Below, in pieces: positions 5,003 through 6,187 of a DNA stretch of 6,187 nt; the first letter of the stretch is position 1, and each line of letters starts with the position of its first letter. Below the pieces are notes generated by a model, which saw only the letters and a list, made by a program, of their open reading frames with translations, had not been told where the DNA came from and made no database searches. The DNA is from JAZUOT01 sp045604805 (GTDB taxonomy: Bacteria > Bacillota > Clostridia > Oscillospirales > Acutalibacteraceae): NCBI GenBank assembly GCA_045604805.1, contig JAZUOT010000008.1, positions 1 through 6,187 of the forward strand, given 5' to 3'. Position numbers and translations under genes: made by a program.

Positions 5003-5040
5003 AAACATAAGACCACACCAGATGGTGTGGTCTTATGTTT
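5003..5040. terminator. Perfect 17-bp hairpin after the cassette A HTH gene
   Basis: AAACATAAGACCACACC (5003-5019) pairs perfectly with GGTGTGGTCTTATGTTT (5024-5040) around AGAT. The U-tract is short (TTTGTT), so termination may be moderate. It is placed like the 4040-4078 hairpin and shares its ACCACACC core, with different outer stem and loop. Confidence 0.75.
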
Positions 5041-5048
5041 GTTAAGGA

Positions 5049-5144
5049 GAGGGATTCAAACCGAATTAAGTGGGGCGCGGAAGGGCCCCGCCGGCGACGG
5101 CTCGACGGAGCTGCACCTTAATTAAATCGAATCCCTCATCTTCT
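5049..5144. repeat. tRNA-Gln-like inverted repeat with structured GC-rich insert (element B)
   Basis: GAGGGATTC (5049-5057) and GAATCCCTC (5129-5137) are complementary. The right end (5127-5144) matches tRNA-Gln 307-324 with one mismatch. Inside, AATTAAG/CTTAATT (5064-5070, 5117-5123) encloses GGGGC/GCCCC (5072-5089) and GCCG-GCGA-CGGC (5090-5101, a GNRA-type loop), then CTC-GACG-GAG. The fold resembles a compact multi-helix RNA. Its interior is unrelated to element A although the ends are equivalent. Confidence 0.7.
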
Positions 5145-5540
5145 GCATCTTTGCATGCATTATTAGCTCAGTTATAACAATCCCCCAGTCACGCTAACCG
5201 CGTGACAGCCGCCTGCGGGGCGGCCCGGTCGCAGCTCTGGCTGTCCACCGGACAGCCATTCACTACCGCGACCGCGCTTCGCTTACCCTTTACACAAGGG
5301 GGCCTTATTCTCATCCTCCATTCCCAATTTCCGGAAGCAGTTCCAGGCGGAGCATATACTGCAGCAACTCTTTACTGAGATATTCCTTTGTTACAAACAA
5401 GTCTTCTTTGTCCGTTCCCGCAACATAATTCTCACAGGCTTTTGCATCCGGCTTCTTTCGCTTTGGCCGTAAATACGCACAGTGGCCACAGTATACCTGA
5501 ACTATCCTTTTCTTGTCAAAAGTGTAATGCTGTATGTAAT
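5127..5540. repeat. 414-bp near-identical direct duplication, copy B
   Basis: Gapless partner of 4200-4613, offset 927 bases. Differences cluster around the end of the Cys-protein frame (5308-5330) and near the tRNA-like segment; the GC-rich core differs by only one base. The high identity points to recent duplication or gene conversion of this block alone. Confidence 0.92.
5178..5307. repeat. GC-rich palindromic intergenic repeat, copy B
   Basis: Same hairpin set as 4251-4380, offset 927, with one base difference (T to C in the GCGACTGCGC segment). It again lies immediately downstream of the Cys-rich gene on the minus strand and overlaps that gene's last region by nothing more than the alternative TAA at 5307-5305. 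Confidence 0.75.
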
Positions 5541-5571
5541 ACTGACAGCTTTTGCATTGATTTTCTTCCAC
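5311..5571 (-). CDS. Small Cys-rich (zinc-ribbon-like) protein, copy B, full length
   Basis: An 86-residue protein. I choose a GTG start (5571-5569), eight bases after GGAGG and aligned exactly with the ATG of copy A. The in-frame ATG at 5619 lies upstream of the transcription start predicted from the promoter. Cys6, Cys9, Cys28 and Cys31 form two CX2C knuckles, with Cys46 as a fifth cysteine in DAKACENY, and RPKRKKP is a basic patch. After residue 57 comes a helical, amphipathic tail (KEYLSKELLQYMLRLELLPE) missing from the truncated copy A. The family looks like small clostridial zinc-ribbon proteins of unknown function. It is transcribed away from the HTH gene from a shared control region. 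There is no signal peptide or membrane span, so it is probably cytoplasmic, possibly binding nucleic acid or the HTH protein. Confidence 0.82.
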   Translation of the reverse strand: MEENQCKSCQYYIQHYTFDKKRIVQVYCGHCAYLRPKRKKPDAKACENYVAGTDKEDLFVTKEYLSKELLQYMLRLELLPEIGNGG

Positions 5572-5590
5572 TTCCTTCACCTCCAAATTA

Positions 5591-5645
5591 ATTATAGAGT
5601 TTATAACTCTAAAAGTCAATAGAGTAATAAACTCTATGGTATGCT
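5591..5645. promoter_or_regulatory. Divergent promoters and double-dyad operator, cassette B
   Basis: On the minus strand, TTGACT (5619-5614), a 17-bp spacer and TATAAT (5596-5591) form a near-consensus promoter for the Cys-rich gene. The plus promoter is weaker: AAGTCA (5613-5618) with TATGGT (5635-5640), or TATGCT (5640-5645). Two dyads TAGAGT-N5-ACTCTA (5595-5611 and 5620-5636) have centres 25 bp apart, the same as in cassette A, but a different sequence. Together the arms form an 18-bp inverted repeat with one mismatch. Confidence 0.85.
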
Positions 5646-5662
5646 AAATGCGAGGTGATATT

Positions 5663-5890
5663 ATGAGCTACGCAGAACGCATACGCGCATTGCGTGAAGA
5701 TAGTGACAAAACACAAACCGAGATTGCCACTCTATTGAAAATTGGGCAAAGAACATATTGCGATTATGAACTGGGTAAGACCAGAATTCCTATAGACAGC
5801 TTAATTGTACTTGCTGAACTGTATAATGTCAGCATGGACTACATCTGCGGATTAACTGATATTCAAAATTCGTTTCCCCATAAGAAATAA
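5663..5890 (+). CDS. XRE/Cro-type HTH regulator, cassette B
   Basis: A 75-residue protein from ATG 5663, four bases after GAGGTGAT (5652-5659). The ATG at 5648 lies at the expected transcription start without a ribosome binding site. The fold matches cassette A: an ERIRALRED helix, TQTEIATLL, recognition helix at about 28-36 (GQRTYCDYE), then IDSLIVLAELYNVSMDYICGL. Compared with cassette A, recognition-helix positions 28, 30, 31, 33, 34 and 35 differ while Gln29, Tyr32 and Glu36 are kept, in step with the changed operator. The likely role is an autorepressor and regulator of the divergent Cys-rich gene. No toxin-like or enzymatic domain is attached. Confidence 0.93.
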   Translation: MSYAERIRALREDSDKTQTEIATLLKIGQRTYCDYELGKTRIPIDSLIVLAELYNVSMDYICGLTDIQNSFPHKK

Positions 5891-5911
5891 AAGTTTTAAA
5901 TTGAAATCGTA

Positions 5912-5974
5912 TTAGCAGACTATATCATTGGCCTTGTCAGCAAGCCTGCATCTTTCAAGCATAAGTGCGCGTAG
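5912..5974 (+). pseudogene. C-terminal remnant of a third HTH gene of the same family
   Basis: The frame reads ADYIIGLVSKPASF and ends at TAG (5972-5974). This matches the C-terminus of the cassette A regulator (ADYVIGLINKPVSF) better than that of cassette B. The frame closes upstream at 5897-5899, so only about the last 20 codons survive. It shows that a further cassette once stood here, and that a deletion or recombination joined its tail to the end of cassette B. Confidence 0.75.
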
Positions 5975-6091
5975 GGCAAATCGCACATCATTCCGATCTT
6001 GGTCTTTGGGGTACTCTTGCATAAGCAAACCCAGGCAGCAAATGCTGCTGCATCTGTCAAGTAAAAGTAGACAATTAAAAGAACCCTAATA

Positions 6092-6187
6092 TTAGAAGCC
6101 CAGTTCGGTCTTGTACTGAACTGGGCTTTTATAGCCCAGAGCGGCTGCAGGCCGCCTGTTATTGAAGTAATAAACATACTCGTTCAG
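6092..6187 (-). CDS. IS3-family transposase (OrfB/IS150-like), C-terminal fragment
   Basis: Read on the minus strand from the window edge, 31 codons end in TAA at 6094-6092. The peptide begins LNEYVYYFNNRRPAAALGY and ends SPVQYKTELGF. The pattern YxxYFNNxR...L...SPVQY is the typical end of IS3-family DDE transposases (rve integrase domain), just after the catalytic Glu, which lies outside the window. The 5' part is cut only by the window edge, so whether the element is intact cannot be judged. Confidence 0.9.
   Translation of the reverse strand: MNEYVYYFNNRRPAAALGYKSPVQYKTELGF
6096..6131 (+). terminator. Hairpin inside the transposase 3' end
   Basis: AAGCCCAGTTC (6096-6106) pairs perfectly with GAACTGGGCTT (6118-6128) around an 11-base loop, with a short TTTTAT end on the plus strand. 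It could stop transcription entering the element from outside, a known protective device of insertion sequences, though the U-tract is short. Confidence 0.5.

Larger units (their letters stand above)
6055..6187 (-). mobile_element. End of an IS3-family insertion sequence (partial, continues past the window)
   Basis: The segment contains the 3' end of an IS3-type transposase gene followed by a probable terminal sequence starting TGTCAAGTAAAAGTAGACA at 6055, itself an imperfect palindrome with TGTC/GACA ends. The boundary is placed at 6055 because IS3-family ends begin with TG. The other end and any target duplication are outside the window. It abuts the decayed third cassette. Confidence 0.7.

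Noticed and set aside
4934..5125. 63-codon plus-strand frame overlapping the end of HTH A and element B
   Set aside because: It runs through the perfect 17-bp hairpin and the structured repeat, and has no ribosome binding site; a repeat-derived artefact.
4087..5144. CRISPR-like reading of the repeated GAGGGATTCGAACC motifs
   Set aside because: Only three copies, irregular spacing, no spacer-repeat periodicity and no cas genes; the motif is the complement of a tRNA T-arm.
4471..5890. Toxin-antitoxin interpretation of the HTH/Cys-rich pairs
   Set aside because: The genes are divergent rather than co-transcribed, and neither protein shows a known toxin fold or catalytic motif; the idea cannot be supported from sequence, although it is not excluded.
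5920..6177. 85-codon minus-strand frame at the right edge
   Set aside because: It overlaps the IS3 transposase end in another frame and crosses the IS boundary.

Overview
The window looks like an accessory region of a gut-type Clostridia chromosome, most likely Oscillospirales/Ruminococcaceae. This placement is inferred from the form of the tRNA-Gln(CUG), the strong Gram-positive ribosome binding sites and TTGACA/TATAAT promoters, and the GC-rich palindromic intergenic repeats next to AT-rich accessory genes. Without a database search it stays an inference.

Layout. (1) Positions 131-393 hold a promoter, tRNA-Val(CAC), tRNA-Gln(CTG) and a terminator. (2) Positions 394-657 hold no convincing gene, only a second strong terminator. 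(3) Positions 658-3791 form a compact operon that I read as a RiPP (ribosomally made, post-translationally modified peptide) cluster. It has a consensus promoter, a 37-residue candidate precursor with an ideal ribosome binding site, an attenuator-like hairpin, a radical SAM peptide maturase with an N-terminal PqqD-like recognition region and a Cys-rich C-terminus, and a fused membrane-ATPase ABC exporter without a peptidase domain. The peptide sequence fits no RiPP class I can name. (4) Positions 3792-4046 are AT-rich intergenic DNA with a 17-bp direct repeat. (5) Positions 4031-5890 hold two tandem copies of a roughly 930-960 bp cassette. Each copy runs: ACCACACC/GGTGTGGT hairpin, tRNA-Gln-like inverted repeat enclosing a structured insert, GC-rich palindromic repeat, small Cys-rich protein gene on the minus strand, a double operator, and a small XRE-type HTH gene on the plus strand. 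(6) Positions 5891-6187 hold the C-terminal remnant of a third HTH gene and then the end of an IS3-family insertion sequence.

How the parts work together. In the RiPP operon the expected order is maker, modifier, exporter: the radical SAM enzyme binds the leader and modifies the core, and the ABC protein exports it. The 884-938 hairpin would make precursor transcript exceed enzyme transcript. In the cassettes, each HTH protein probably binds two 15-17 bp dyads whose centres lie exactly 25 bp apart and which overlap divergent promoters, giving autoregulation and control of the Cys-rich protein. The two copies keep this geometry but differ in operator sequence and in the HTH recognition helix, while the Cys-protein gene and the DNA beyond it are nearly identical. 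That constant/variable design, together with the unassigned RiPP, is the most novel content here.
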